A DNA stretch of 64,000 nt, taken from Fulvimarina endophytica (GTDB lineage Bacteria; Pseudomonadota; Alphaproteobacteria; Rhizobiales; Rhizobiaceae). Below, piece after piece: positions 1-15,711 of this stretch. Numbering within the stretch: position 1 is the first letter of the stretch; each line of letters starts with the position of its first letter. The stretch covers positions 1 through 64,000 of the forward strand of contig NZ_QURL01000002.1 of NCBI RefSeq assembly GCF_003403015.1, in the 5' to 3' direction. The notes under the pieces are model-generated. The model was not told where the DNA came from and did not search any database. It saw only the letters and a program-made list of their open reading frames with translations. The position numbers were made by a program, and so were the translations under genes.

Positions 1-406
1 GGTCGGCGAGTTCGTGCTCGAGCTCGACCAGCGGATGGTTGGTGCCGGAGATGTTGCGCGTGCCGCCGGCGCCCGAGCCCATGGCGGTGACGGTGCGGGT
101 CATGGCCTCGGTGACGGCCGCGTTCTGCCCCATTCCAAGATAATCGTTGGAACACCAGACGGTGATCTCGCGCGCCTCGCCCTCGTTGCGCCAGATCGCC
201 TGGGGAAACCGGCCCGCAATCCGCTCCAGATCGGCGAACACCCGGTAGCGCTTCTCGGCGTGAAGGGCTTCGATCGCATGGGCGAAATGGCGGGCGTAAT
301 CGACCTCCGGGGGAAGTTCGACGCGCTCATATCCGAGCGGGCAGTTCGTCCTTGACGTCGCCGGCTTGCGGGACAGAGTTGCGGCCTCGGTCTTCGTCGC
401 GTGCAT
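1..406 (-). CDS. hemA: 5-aminolevulinate synthase, N-terminal part (cut by window edge)
   Basis: Pyridoxal-phosphate enzyme that condenses glycine and succinyl-CoA to 5-aminolevulinate, the first step of tetrapyrrole synthesis. About 135 residues are visible before the gene leaves the window. The translation contains the ALAS signatures DYARHF, EKRYRVFADLERIAGRFP, WCSNDYLGMGQ and GSGAGGTRNISGTNHPLVELE. The usual start would lie at VDYARHF, but that valine is GTC and not a start codon. The only in-frame start is the ATG at 406, which shares its A with the TGA stop of bchP (TGATG) and has a GGAG about 9 nt upstream. This gives an extension of about 34 residues containing Cys22-Pro23 (TNCPLG). 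It is the last visible gene of the bchG-pucC-like-bchP-hemA operon, tying precursor supply to pigment synthesis. Confidence 0.93.
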   Translation of the reverse strand, partial: MHATKTEAATLSRKPATSRTNCPLGYERVELPPEVDYARHFAHAIEALHAEKRYRVFADLERIAGRFPQAIWRNEGEAREITVWCSNDYLGMGQNAAVTEAMTRTVTAMGSGAGGTRNISGTNHPLVELEHELAD

Positions 407-1668
407 CAGGCCGTTCTCCATCCGAGATAGTGTCCAAGATTCTGCCAGAGGATCCGCGCATGGGCGGTCGGACTGGCCTTCGACATGCGCTTGTGCATGT
501 AGGATTCCCAGGTCAGGCGCTGGACGTCGGGATCGCGGCAGATCGAGACGAACCGTTCGCGCAGCCAGTCGGACCGATACCAGACACTTTGAAGCATTCC
601 AAGAATCATGAAGATCGTCCCATGGTCGCCCATGAAGATCTTGCGGGCACGGGCGAGCTCGGACGCCTCGCCGGTGCGCAGGAACGCAATCCCGCAATCG
701 GCGACGATCCGGGCGCTTTCCATGGCATAGTAGATGCCTTCGCCCGAGGCGGGTGCGACGACGCCTGCCGCATCGCCTGCCACGATCACGTTGCGCCCGT
801 CGTCCCAGCGCTTCATGGGCTTGAGCGGGATCGGCGCGCCCTCGCGCCGCACGGTGCCGGCCATCTCATAGCCGGAGGCAGCGCGCAGATCCGCGACCGC
901 CTTGCGCAGGCCGTAGCCCTTCTTCGCCGTTCCCGTGCCGATGCTGACCGTCTTCCCATGGGGAAACACCCAGCCGTAGAAATCCGGCGAGATCGCACCC
1001 TGATAGAAGACGTCGCACCGGTCGGCGCGCGCCATGGGACACTCGGCCGCGCCGCCGTCCGCCTCGACGATCTCGTGATAGGCGAAGACGGATTTGGGTT
1101 GCTTCTGGTTGGGCAGGGCCTTCTTCGCGACCGCCGAGCGGGCGCCGTCCGCACCGATGACGAGACGCGCCCGTACGCTGTGGAGCGAGCCGTCCTCAGC
1201 CTTGTAGCTGATCTGCCGTCTGCCGGTCGGACCATCGGCCAGATCGTCGAAGACGCCGGTGATGCGCACGACGCCGCGCGCCGCCGCGCGCTCGCGCAGC
1301 CATTCGTCGAATTCCTCCCGGTCGACCATGCCCACATAGCCGCCGTCGATCGGCATATCGACGGTCTTGCCCGACGGCGCGATCATGCGCGCGGAGGAGA
1401 TGCGGGCCTTCAGGAGATGCTGCGGGATGGCGAAATCCTCGATCAGCCTGGGCGGGATCGCCCCGCCGCACGGCTTGATGCGGCCGCCGCGCTCGATCAT
1501 CGCCGTATGGAAACCGGCCTCGCGAAGGCGCAGGGCGGCGGTCGCTCCGGCCGGCCCGCCGCCGATGACGACGGCATCGAAGTCGTCGATGCCCGGTCCC
1601 GATGCCCCGGCCGTCTTCGGCGGGGTTTCGGACGTCGGTCGGAGGTCTGTCCTCGTCGTCGTCGTCAT
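406..1668 (-). CDS. bchP: Geranylgeranyl (bacterio)chlorophyll reductase
   Basis: FAD-dependent reductase of 420 residues that reduces the geranylgeranyl tail of bacteriochlorophyll to phytyl. The Rossmann FAD motif is at the N terminus (AVVIGGGPAGATAALRLREAGF), followed by the BchP-type GGRIKPCGGAIPPRLI and, later, a second FAD contact VIVAGDAAGVVAPASGEGI. The start is the ATG at 1668, which overlaps the stop of the upstream PucC-like gene (ATGA); longer upstream reading is out-of-frame shadow. The stop overlaps the hemA start (TGATG), so translation of the four genes is probably coupled. The order bchG, PucC-like, bchP is conserved in purple bacteria. Confidence 0.95.
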   Translation of the reverse strand: MTTTTRTDLRPTSETPPKTAGASGPGIDDFDAVVIGGGPAGATAALRLREAGFHTAMIERGGRIKPCGGAIPPRLIEDFAIPQHLLKARISSARMIAPSGKTVDMPIDGGYVGMVDREEFDEWLRERAAARGVVRITGVFDDLADGPTGRRQISYKAEDGSLHSVRARLVIGADGARSAVAKKALPNQKQPKSVFAYHEIVEADGGAAECPMARADRCDVFYQGAISPDFYGWVFPHGKTVSIGTGTAKKGYGLRKAVADLRAASGYEMAGTVRREGAPIPLKPMKRWDDGRNVIVAGDAAGVVAPASGEGIYYAMESARIVADCGIAFLRTGEASELARARKIFMGDHGTIFMILGMLQSVWYRSDWLRERFVSICRDPDVQRLTWESYMHKRMSKASPTAHARILWQNLGHYLGWRTA

Positions 1669-3026
1669 GCCGCATATCCCGAAAGGTTGGAGGGGGCGAG
1701 AGACCGGCTTTCGGTCCCTTGCGCAGCCAAGCCGACGCAGCGCCAGGCAAGGACGGCCGAGACGAGGAAGCCCACACATTCGGCGAGGAAGACCGCGCCA
1801 TAGGCATCCGCGCTCGATCCCGTCGCATGTTGGGTGATGTCGACCACGGCGGTTCCGGCAAAGCCACCGAGCGCGAAGGCGATCGCCTGGGCCGCGCCCC
1901 ACAATCCCATCCGGATTCCGTGGCGCGGCGAGGCCTCCCTACCGGTTCCCGAGGCAAGGCCCATCATCGAGCCGATGGCGGCCACGGCGAAGAGGCCGTT
2001 GAAGAATCCGAGGGTCGCGACGGCCTCACTCAGCGGGAAGCCCGTACCTGTGCGCGAGGCGGCGAAGAGGGCGCAGAAGGCGGCGGCCGAGCCGATGCAG
2101 CCTGCCACGCACAGAAGCCGTAGAAGGCCGGGATAGGCCTTGCCGAAGGCAAGACCCGCAAGGGCGACCGCGATCATGCCGATCAGCGTGCCGCCATGCT
2201 GCATGCCGGAAAGCTGCGTCGTCTCGCCCGGCGTCATCGCGAAGACGAGCCCCGCGAACGGCTCCAGCACGAGATCTTGGGCGCTGTAGGCGAACATGGA
2301 GACGAAGACGAAGATCGTGAAGCGGCGCGTGGCCGGCTCGCGCCAGACCTCGGCGAGGGTCGCCGAGAAGACCGGCGCCTCGTCCGTGGCGGGCGCGTCC
2401 GCGCCGAGGGCGGGCACGGAGGCCTCGACGCCGCGTGTGGCAAGAGTTCCGATGGCGAGCGCCAGCACCGAGACCACCGCGGTCACCTGGAGAAGGCGCA
2501 GGTCGGAGAAGGGATCGAGGAAGCTGCCGGTAAGGCCCGCGGTGATCGCGAAGCCGGCGATCATCAGCGTCCACATCAAGGTCGCGGCCGGTCCCCTGCG
2601 ATGGGGCGCGGTTCCGGCCGCGGCGAGCGCCAAAAGATTGGTGCCGGCGGCGCCGACGCCTGCGCCGATGAGGACGAAGGCGAGGGTCGCGAGCGAGAGG
2701 CCGGCCGGGCGGTTCGAACCGGAAAGCCCGGTGGCATAGGCCGCGAGCACCGTTCCGGCGGCGAGAACCGCAAGGCCGCCGACGATCCAGCGGGTGCGGT
2801 TGCGGCCGCGATCGGCCCTGTGGCCGAAGGCCGGCCGGGCCATCTGCACGACGTAATGAAGCGCGACGAGCGCGCCGGGCACCATGGCCGCGAGCCCGTG
2901 CTCGACGACGAGAACGCGGTTCATGGTCGAGGTGGTGAGGACCACCATGGCGCCGATCGCCGTCTGGACGAGGGCGAGGCGGAAGATCTGGCCCCAGGTG
3001 AAACCGGACGTCGCGGGCCGGCTCAT
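1665..3026 (-). CDS. PucC-family MFS protein linked to bchG/bchP
   Basis: 453-residue polytopic membrane protein with about 12 hydrophobic segments, starting MSRPATSGFTWGQIFRLALV. The early segment with TTSTMNRVLVVEHG and the following HYVVQMARPAFGHRADRGRNR match the PucC/LhaA branch of the major facilitator superfamily, and the place between bchG and bchP is that of the R. capsulatus orf428-type PucC paralogue. Family members are thought to deliver or insert bacteriochlorophyll into light-harvesting proteins; the exact role of this branch is not settled. Its ATG overlaps the bchG stop (ATGA, 3023-3026) and its own stop overlaps the bchP start. A second PucC-family gene, lhaA, lies at 15708. 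Confidence 0.88.
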   Translation of the reverse strand: MSRPATSGFTWGQIFRLALVQTAIGAMVVLTTSTMNRVLVVEHGLAAMVPGALVALHYVVQMARPAFGHRADRGRNRTRWIVGGLAVLAAGTVLAAYATGLSGSNRPAGLSLATLAFVLIGAGVGAAGTNLLALAAAGTAPHRRGPAATLMWTLMIAGFAITAGLTGSFLDPFSDLRLLQVTAVVSVLALAIGTLATRGVEASVPALGADAPATDEAPVFSATLAEVWREPATRRFTIFVFVSMFAYSAQDLVLEPFAGLVFAMTPGETTQLSGMQHGGTLIGMIAVALAGLAFGKAYPGLLRLLCVAGCIGSAAAFCALFAASRTGTGFPLSEAVATLGFFNGLFAVAAIGSMMGLASGTGREASPRHGIRMGLWGAAQAIAFALGGFAGTAVVDITQHATGSSADAYGAVFLAECVGFLVSAVLAWRCVGLAAQGTESRSLAPSNLSGYAA

Positions 3027-3940
3027 GCGAGCCCCAGCGAGATGGCCGCGATCATCATGCCGAGAACGTAGAGGCCGGTGCCGGTTGCGTTGTAGCGGAT
3101 CGCTTCGCCTGCGGGATCGGCGAGAAAGCGGGGCATGAGGGCGATCTGGCCTGCAAGGAGGAGCGCGACGCCGATGGCGGCGAGGACATGGCCGAAGGCG
3201 AGAAGGCAGGCGACGACGAGGACCTGCGCCCCGGCCATGACGGCACAGGCGATCCGGCTCGCGGGCCCCGGGCCGTAGCGGGCCGGCAGGGTGCGGATGC
3301 CGAAGCGCAGATCGCCTTCGATGGACTTGAAGTCGTTGAGGGTCATGATGCCGTGGGCGCCCAGCGAATAGAGAAGCGCGAGGAGGACGGTCTCGCTCGA
3401 GGGAAGCCCCTGCGCGACGAGCGCGGCCCCGGTGATCCAGGCCAGACCCTCATAGGAGATCGCGACGCTGGCATTGCCGTACCAGCCATTGGTCTTGAGG
3501 CGCAGCGGCGGTGCGCTGTAGGCCCAGGAGAAGGCGCAGCCGAGCGCCGCTGCGGCAAAGACGACCGGTCCGAGAAGCGAGGCCAGAAGCAGCGAGCCCG
3601 CCGTCCAGCATATCGCGATCATCAGGCCGGAGCGTCCGGGAAGCCGGCCCGAGGGGATCGGGCGATGGGGCTCGTTGATCGCGTCCACATGGCGGTCGAA
3701 CCAGTCGTTCACCGCCTGGCTCGCCCCGCACAGCATGGGGCCGGCGAGGATCAGGCCGAGCAGCACGTCGCGCAGGACCGCCATCGGGTCCGTGCCGGCG
3801 GGCATGCTGCCGAGCGCCGAGATGCCGCCGCATGCGAACGCCCAGACGGGTGCGAACCACGTGACGGGCTTGAGGACCGCCAGCAATGCCGAGGCCTTGA
3901 TGCGCGATGCTCTGGGAAGGGGGGCAACGGTTCGGCTCAT
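3023..3940 (-). CDS. bchG: Bacteriochlorophyll synthase (geranylgeranyl transferase)
   Basis: 305-residue UbiA-superfamily prenyltransferase that esterifies bacteriochlorophyllide a with geranylgeranyl diphosphate in the membrane. It shows the Asp-rich motif NDWFDRHVDAINEPHRPIPSG typical of chlorophyll synthases, the second acidic region TLNDFKSIEGDLRFGIRTLP, and many transmembrane stretches (about 7-9). The opening LKPVTWFAPVWAFACG also fits the family. It is the first gene of the bchG-pucC-like-bchP-hemA operon. A perfect PpsR/CrtJ box lies about 30 bp upstream of the ATG, so light/oxygen repression is likely. Confidence 0.96.
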   Translation of the reverse strand: MSRTVAPLPRASRIKASALLAVLKPVTWFAPVWAFACGGISALGSMPAGTDPMAVLRDVLLGLILAGPMLCGASQAVNDWFDRHVDAINEPHRPIPSGRLPGRSGLMIAICWTAGSLLLASLLGPVVFAAAALGCAFSWAYSAPPLRLKTNGWYGNASVAISYEGLAWITGAALVAQGLPSSETVLLALLYSLGAHGIMTLNDFKSIEGDLRFGIRTLPARYGPGPASRIACAVMAGAQVLVVACLLAFGHVLAAIGVALLLAGQIALMPRFLADPAGEAIRYNATGTGLYVLGMMIAAISLGLA

Positions 3941-3971
3941 GCCGAGGATGCTAGGTCCATTGGACCTTACA

Positions 3972-3989
3972 TGTCAACTAAACTTGACA
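3972..3989. promoter_or_regulatory. PpsR/CrtJ binding box upstream of bchG
   Basis: TGT at 3972-3974 and ACA at 3987-3989 are separated by exactly 12 nt, the PpsR/CrtJ consensus TGT-N12-ACA. The inner arms are TGTCAA and TTGACA. It lies between the bchG start (3940) and the end of ppsR (4128), and should control the bchG operon. Confidence 0.85.
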
Positions 3990-4127
3990 GGTTCTAAAGC
4001 GGCATGCCCGATTGCGTTCCGCAATCCGCGAGAACGCGGCGATCACCAATGCCTTAAAGGCGGCAAAGCCATCCCCGGACACTCACGAGCGCCTTGCGAG
4101 AGAAGGAATTTACGGCAAATCCGCCGG

Positions 4128-5561
4128 TCAGCGCGCCTCGCCGGCTTCGCCGATAATGCCGAAGCGGCGCAGCTTGGTGTAGAGCGCCTGCCGGCTGAGG
4201 CCGAGGAGTTCGGCGGCCGAGGCCCGGTTGTCACCGGTCAGCTCCAGCGCGGCCTCGATGCAGAGACGTTCGATGATATCCGTCGTGTCGCGGACGATCT
4301 CACGCAACGGCATCTGCCCGATCAGGCCCACCATGTCGTTGGCGGGGCGCATTTCGGGCGCTGCCTGCCCGGCCTGGGGCAGGGCGCCGCGCTCGCTGCG
4401 GCGGATTACCAGCCCGTAATGGCGGCCGTCTTCCGTCTCGAAGGCGGAACCGCCGATCTCGATGGGAACCGGCATGCCGTGATCGGGGCGCATGGTCGTC
4501 GAGAGGCTGCGCACCGTGCCCTGATTGTCGATGGCGTTTCTGAGAACGCGCATCTCGACGCCCCGATGGCCGATCCGGTCGCTCTGATCCTGATCGATGA
4601 TCTGCGCAAGATCGGGCGCCTGGACGAGGTCGAGATAGCTCTGATTGGCCGTGCGCACCCGCATCGCGTCGTCGAGCACCACCATCGCGTCGGGCGAGGC
4701 GCAGACAAGTTCGCCGAGGAGGTTTTCCGCGTCGCGGGCTTGGCTCGCGGCCGTGGCGGGCAGGGCGGTCCCGATCTGCAGGGACAGGCGCGACTGGCCG
4801 AGATGGCGGAAGAACCGCACCGCGACTGGGGCGGCGTCTCCCTCGCTTGCGCGCCAGCGCAGCATGCCCTGCACGGTCTGGCCCGACGAATAGGCGCCGG
4901 CGATCATCCGGTCGAAGTCTTCGAGGGAGGTCTTGGCGAACAGAGTCTCGACCGACATGCCCTTCGGATTGGCCGCGCCGAGCCCGTTGCGGGCGGCTGC
5001 GTTCGCCTCGACGAGGGTCCGGGTCGCCGGATCGACGACGAGATGCCAGGCCGCTCCGGTCTCGAAGAGGATGCGGTACTGCGCCTCCACGGTGCGCAGG
5101 CGCTCTGCTTCGTGCTCGTAGGAGAGCTGTGCCGAGATGAGGCGCTGCTGAAGGTCGGAGACCGATCTCAGATCGCGCCCGAGCGCGACGCATCCCCTGT
5201 CCCGCTCGAGCGGCAGGATCGTATAGCTGACGGGCAGATCGGGCGCGCCGGGAATGGCATGGTTGATCTCGCGCCGCGTCTCGTTCTGCCGGTCGATATC
5301 GCCGAGCAGGCGCTTGGCCTTCAGGCGGCTTTCGCTCGTCACGATGTCGACGAAGGGGCGGTCGATCCAGTTTCGATAGACGTCGGGCGGGCAGACGTCC
5401 TGCCGCATGGCGATATCGGTGACGACACCCTCACGATCGATGAGAAGCGCGAAGTCGGCGGTCGCCGTGACGAGCGAGGCGATCAGTCCGGGATCCAAAT
5501 TGGCGAAAGACCGATCGGGATTGGAGAATGCCCGTCCGCCTTCTGCGAAATTTACTCCCAT
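4128..5561 (-). CDS. ppsR: Photosynthesis gene repressor PpsR/CrtJ
   Basis: 477-residue DNA-binding repressor of bch, crt, puf and puc genes under oxygen. It has an N-terminal PAS-like region, two further PAS-type segments (about residues 155-270 and 285-400, including the SYEHEAERLRTVEAQYRILFETGAAWHLV linker/PAS stretch) and a Fis-type helix-turn-helix at the C terminus (RASAAELLGLSRQALYTKLRRFG). Cys434 (IERLCIEAALELT) sits in the HTH where the redox-active cysteine of R. capsulatus CrtJ (Cys420) is found; no cysteine lies at the spacing expected for the second one. It follows aerR by 15 nt, the usual regulator pair. Its own target boxes are found at four places in this window. Confidence 0.95.
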   Translation of the reverse strand: MGVNFAEGGRAFSNPDRSFANLDPGLIASLVTATADFALLIDREGVVTDIAMRQDVCPPDVYRNWIDRPFVDIVTSESRLKAKRLLGDIDRQNETRREINHAIPGAPDLPVSYTILPLERDRGCVALGRDLRSVSDLQQRLISAQLSYEHEAERLRTVEAQYRILFETGAAWHLVVDPATRTLVEANAAARNGLGAANPKGMSVETLFAKTSLEDFDRMIAGAYSSGQTVQGMLRWRASEGDAAPVAVRFFRHLGQSRLSLQIGTALPATAASQARDAENLLGELVCASPDAMVVLDDAMRVRTANQSYLDLVQAPDLAQIIDQDQSDRIGHRGVEMRVLRNAIDNQGTVRSLSTTMRPDHGMPVPIEIGGSAFETEDGRHYGLVIRRSERGALPQAGQAAPEMRPANDMVGLIGQMPLREIVRDTTDIIERLCIEAALELTGDNRASAAELLGLSRQALYTKLRRFGIIGEAGEAR

Positions 5562-5576
5562 GACGTCCAGATCCGT

Positions 5577-6554
5577 TCAGTGGGCCTCGCGAGAGATCGA
5601 TCTCTCGACGGCGGGGGCGAGAAGGTTCCTGATGTCTTCGATCGCGCTGCGTCCATCGGTCACGATCAAATCGGCGCCGATATCATGTAGCGACTCGCTC
5701 CCGCTCTTGAAAGCCCATCCTCCGACCATGATCGCAACATGCCTGTTGAGACTGGCCGAGCGCAGGTCGCCGATGAGCCGCGCAAGGTGCGGCGCGGTCC
5801 TGTCGCTGTTGCAACTCAGTCCGATCGCGGCGTAGGCGCGCGCGCCCGCCATCCGGCAGAGATCCTCCGCGCTCGGCGAAAGCATCGTGTCCGTGCCGTA
5901 GCCCTCCTCGTTCAAAAGGCCGGACAGGGCCGATGCGCCGAACACGTGCTGGTCGCCGGGCATGGAAGCGATGAGAAGGGAGGAGGTGCCGCCTTGCGGC
6001 CGCACTGTTCGGGACAGGAGATCGGTGACGGCGACCTGCAGCCTGCCGGTCACGAGGGTGACTTCGGCAAAGCTCATCTCGTCGTCCGCCCAGGCCCTGC
6101 CGATCTCGTCTGCGACGGGAACCACGATCTGCTCGATGATGGAGCGAAGGGTGAGACCCTTGCCGTGCAGATGGAGAAGGAGCGCCCGCTGGTCGTCCGT
6201 GCGGCCCGCAAGGACGAGCCGGCGCAGACGCTCGACCGCGGCGCCGACCGACAGAATGTCCACCCCGTTCGAGGCGATGGTCTCGTCCACCGCCCGCCCA
6301 TGGGCTGCGGCCGGCGGGCTCGTGAGCCGATGGGCATAGAGGCGCGGTATGACGGCCCGGCGCACGGCCTCTTCCAATCCGCAACCGGCGTTGAGGAAGC
6401 GTTCCGCGTCCGGGCCGGCCGCGGACATGCCGTCCGATTCCTGCCGCGCGGGCCGAGGCGCCGTGCTCATGTCAATCCTGCTTGACTTGTCCCGGGGGTC
6501 GTTCGGGTAGCGATCGGAGATAGCGATGTCGCCATCATGGGTTATGTAAGCCAT
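5577..6554 (-). CDS. aerR: AerR/PpaA cobalamin-binding antirepressor
   Basis: 325-residue regulator that works with PpsR/CrtJ. The C-terminal half is a B12-binding fold: a helical segment (about 95-185) is followed by IASMPGDQHVFGASALSGLL, with Asp201, His203 and Gly206 forming a DxHxxG motif that in AerR carries the cobalamin-ligating histidine, and a later VGGWAF strand. I place the start at the ATG at 6554, which has a GGGAGGGG Shine-Dalgarno about 7 nt upstream; a second ATG at 6470 would leave the degenerate PpsR-like box at 6470-6487 immediately in front of it. It is transcribed with ppsR and divergently from bchF. In relatives it senses light through adenosyl/hydroxo-cobalamin photochemistry. 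Confidence 0.88.
   Translation of the reverse strand: MAYITHDGDIAISDRYPNDPRDKSSRIDMSTAPRPARQESDGMSAAGPDAERFLNAGCGLEEAVRRAVIPRLYAHRLTSPPAAAHGRAVDETIASNGVDILSVGAAVERLRRLVLAGRTDDQRALLLHLHGKGLTLRSIIEQIVVPVADEIGRAWADDEMSFAEVTLVTGRLQVAVTDLLSRTVRPQGGTSSLLIASMPGDQHVFGASALSGLLNEEGYGTDTMLSPSAEDLCRMAGARAYAAIGLSCNSDRTAPHLARLIGDLRSASLNRHVAIMVGGWAFKSGSESLHDIGADLIVTDGRSAIEDIRNLLAPAVERSISREAH
6470..6487. promoter_or_regulatory. Degenerate PpsR-like box within the aerR 5' region
   Basis: TGT at 6470-6472 followed after 12 nt by ACT (6485-6487): one mismatch from TGT-N12-ACA. It lies inside the aerR coding sequence if the ATG at 6554 is used. It may be a chance match or an autoregulatory site. Confidence 0.25.
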
Positions 6555-8746
<2,192 letters not shown>

Positions 8747-8758
8747 GGAGGAGCGGAG

Positions 8759-10304
8759 ATGCAACTGACCGTCTGGACCTATGAAGGACCGCCCCATGTG
8801 GGAGCCATGCGCGTGGCGACTGCGATGACGGACGTGCACTACGTTCTTCACGCGCCCCAAGGCGACACCTATGCCGATCTGCTCTTCACCATGATCGAGC
8901 GGCGCGACAAGCGCCCGCCGGTGACCTACACCACGTTCCAGGCCCGCGATCTCGGCTCCGATACCGCCGAGCTGTTCAAGTCGACGCTGATCCGGGCCTA
9001 TGAGCGCTTCCAGCCGGCGGCGATGCTCGTCGGCGCCTCCTGCACGGGCGAACTCATCCAGGACGATCCGGCGGGGCTTGCCAAGGCGGCCGCGCTGGAT
9101 TGCCCCGTCGTGCCCCTGGAACTGCCCTCCTATCAGCGCAAGGAGAACTGGGGCGCGGGCGAGACCTTCTACCAGATCGTCCGGCACCTTTCGGGCGAGC
9201 CCGAGGCCGGAGAGAAGCCCGCCAGAGCGCGGCCTTCCTGCAATATCCTCGGGGCCACGGCCCTCGGCTTCCGGCACCGCGACGACGTGACGGAGATTTC
9301 GCGGCTGCTCGCCGAGACCGGGATCGACGTCAACGTCGTCGCGCCTCTGGGCGCGAGCGCTGCCGATATCGCCCGCCTGAAGGATGCCGATTTCAACGTC
9401 GTTCTCTATCCCGAGATCGGCGAGCAGGCGGCCCGGCTCCTGAAGAAGACCTTCGGCCAGCCCTTCACGACCATCGTGCCGATCGGCGTCAACGCGACCC
9501 GCGAATTCCTGGCGGAGGTGAGGGGGCTCGCGGGCCTTCCGGCGAACGAAGCGAATGGTGCGACACGGCTTCCGTGGTTCTCGCGCTCGGTCGATTCCAA
9601 CTACCTCACGGGCAAGCGCGTCTTCGTCTTCGGCGATGCGACCCACGCCGTCGCCGCCGCACGCGTTGCGAGCGAGGAGTTCGGCTTCGAGGTCGTGGGT
9701 CTCGGCACCTACAGCCGCGAGCATGCGCGCTCGGTGCGCGAGGCGGCGAAGTCCCACGGCCTCGAGGCGCTGATCACCGACGATTATCTCGACGTCGAGG
9801 CGGCGATCGCCGAGGCGGGCCCCGAACTCGTCCTCGGCACCCAGATGGAGCGCCACATCGCCAAGCGGCTCGGCATCGGCTGCGCGGTCATTTCGGCGCC
9901 CGTCCACGTCCAGGACTATCCGGCCCGCTACTCGCCCCAGATGGGTTTCGAGGGTGCGAACGTCTTGTGGGACACCTGGGTCCATCCCCTCGTCATGGGT
10001 CTCGAAGAGCATCTGCTCGGCATGTTCCGGGAGGATTTCGAGTTCACGGACGATGCCCTGCCGTCGCATCTGGGCCCCGGCGCGCGCGTTTCGGCCGAGA
10101 GCGAGGCGATCCGGGTCGCTGCGCCCGCGCCAATGCCTACGGAAGCCGCCGCACGCTCCCCCGAAACCCGGACCAGCCTGTGGGCCGGGGATGCGGAAGC
10201 CGAACTCAAGAAAATTCCCTTCTTCGTGCGCGCAAAGGCCCGGAGAAACACGGAGAAATTCGCAGAAGACCGTGGTCTGACCGAGATTACCGTGGAGACG
10301 CTTT

Positions 10305-10333
<29 letters not shown>
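8759..10333 (+). CDS. bchB: Dark-operative protochlorophyllide reductase, subunit B
   Basis: 524 residues, partner of BchN. The N terminus [20 protein letters not shown] and the following [15 protein letters not shown] place Asp36 where the unusual aspartate ligand of the NB-cluster lies in characterised BchB. The conserved [22 protein letters not shown] and the C-terminal [28 protein letters not shown] domain are intact. It has a GAGGAGCGGAG Shine-Dalgarno. Its last 29 nt overlap the start of bchH in another frame. Confidence 0.97.
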
Positions 10334-14998
<4,665 letters not shown>

Positions 14999-15006
14999 GG
15001 ACCCCG

Positions 15007-15711
15007 ATGGGCGAGGCGATGACATACGAGACCCGGCGCTCCGAGATCGAGACCTATTTCGATCGCACGGCGGCCGAGACCTGGAAGAAGCTCACCTCCA
15101 CCGCGCCGGTCGGCCGGGTGCGCGCCTCCGTGCGTGCCGGCCGCGACGCCATGCGCGAGACGCTCCTGTCCTATCTGCCGGCCGATCTTGGCGGCTGCCG
15201 CCTGCTCGATGCCGGCTGCGGCACCGGCGCCCTCGCCATGGAAGCGGCACGGCGCGGGGCCGAGGTGGTCGCGGTCGACCTGTCGCCGACGCTGACGGGC
15301 CATGCGGCCGAGCTTGCAGCGGCCGAAGGTCTCGGCGATCGCATCTCGTTCGTTGCCGGCGACATGCTGGACGAGCGGTTCGGGCGCTTCGACCATGTCG
15401 TGATGATGGACTCCCTCATCCATTACGAACCGGCCGATGCGGTGATGACCCTGTCGCGGCTGGCCGGCCGCACCGAACGCTCGCTCGTCGTCACCTTCGC
15501 GCCGAAGACGCCGCTTCTGGCCGCCATGCACCGGGTCGGCAAGCTGTTTCCGCGCGCGGACCGCTCGCCGGCCATCGTTCCGGTCGCCAAGGCTCGGCTG
15601 CTCGAGGCGATATCCCGCGAACCGGCGCTCGTCGCCTTCCGTCCGGGCCGCGATGCGCGGGTGGATACCGGGTTCTACAAGAGCCATGCCCTGGAGCTGA
15701 GACGGGCATGA
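15007..15711 (+). CDS. bchM: Mg-protoporphyrin IX methyltransferase
   Basis: 234-residue SAM-dependent methyltransferase that methylates the C13 propionate of Mg-protoporphyrin IX, making the substrate of AcsF. The SAM motif is LLDAGCGTGALAMEAARRGAEVVAVDLS; a conserved N-terminal ETYFDRTAAETWKKL and C-terminal DTGFYKSHALEL are family-like. Start ATG 15007 has AGGGA just upstream; an in-frame ATG at 15019 is possible. The stop overlaps the lhaA start (ATGA). Confidence 0.95.
   Translation: MGEAMTYETRRSEIETYFDRTAAETWKKLTSTAPVGRVRASVRAGRDAMRETLLSYLPADLGGCRLLDAGCGTGALAMEAARRGAEVVAVDLSPTLTGHAAELAAAEGLGDRISFVAGDMLDERFGRFDHVVMMDSLIHYEPADAVMTLSRLAGRTERSLVVTFAPKTPLLAAMHRVGKLFPRADRSPAIVPVAKARLLEAISREPALVAFRPGRDARVDTGFYKSHALELRRA

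Noticed and set aside
14..355. + strand open frame at the left edge
   Set aside because: Shadow of hemA, whose - strand translation shows clear ALAS motifs.
1668..1902. Longer N terminus for bchP (start at 1902)
   Set aside because: It would read through the end of the PucC-like gene; ATG 1668 overlaps that gene's stop and gives a normal-length BchP.
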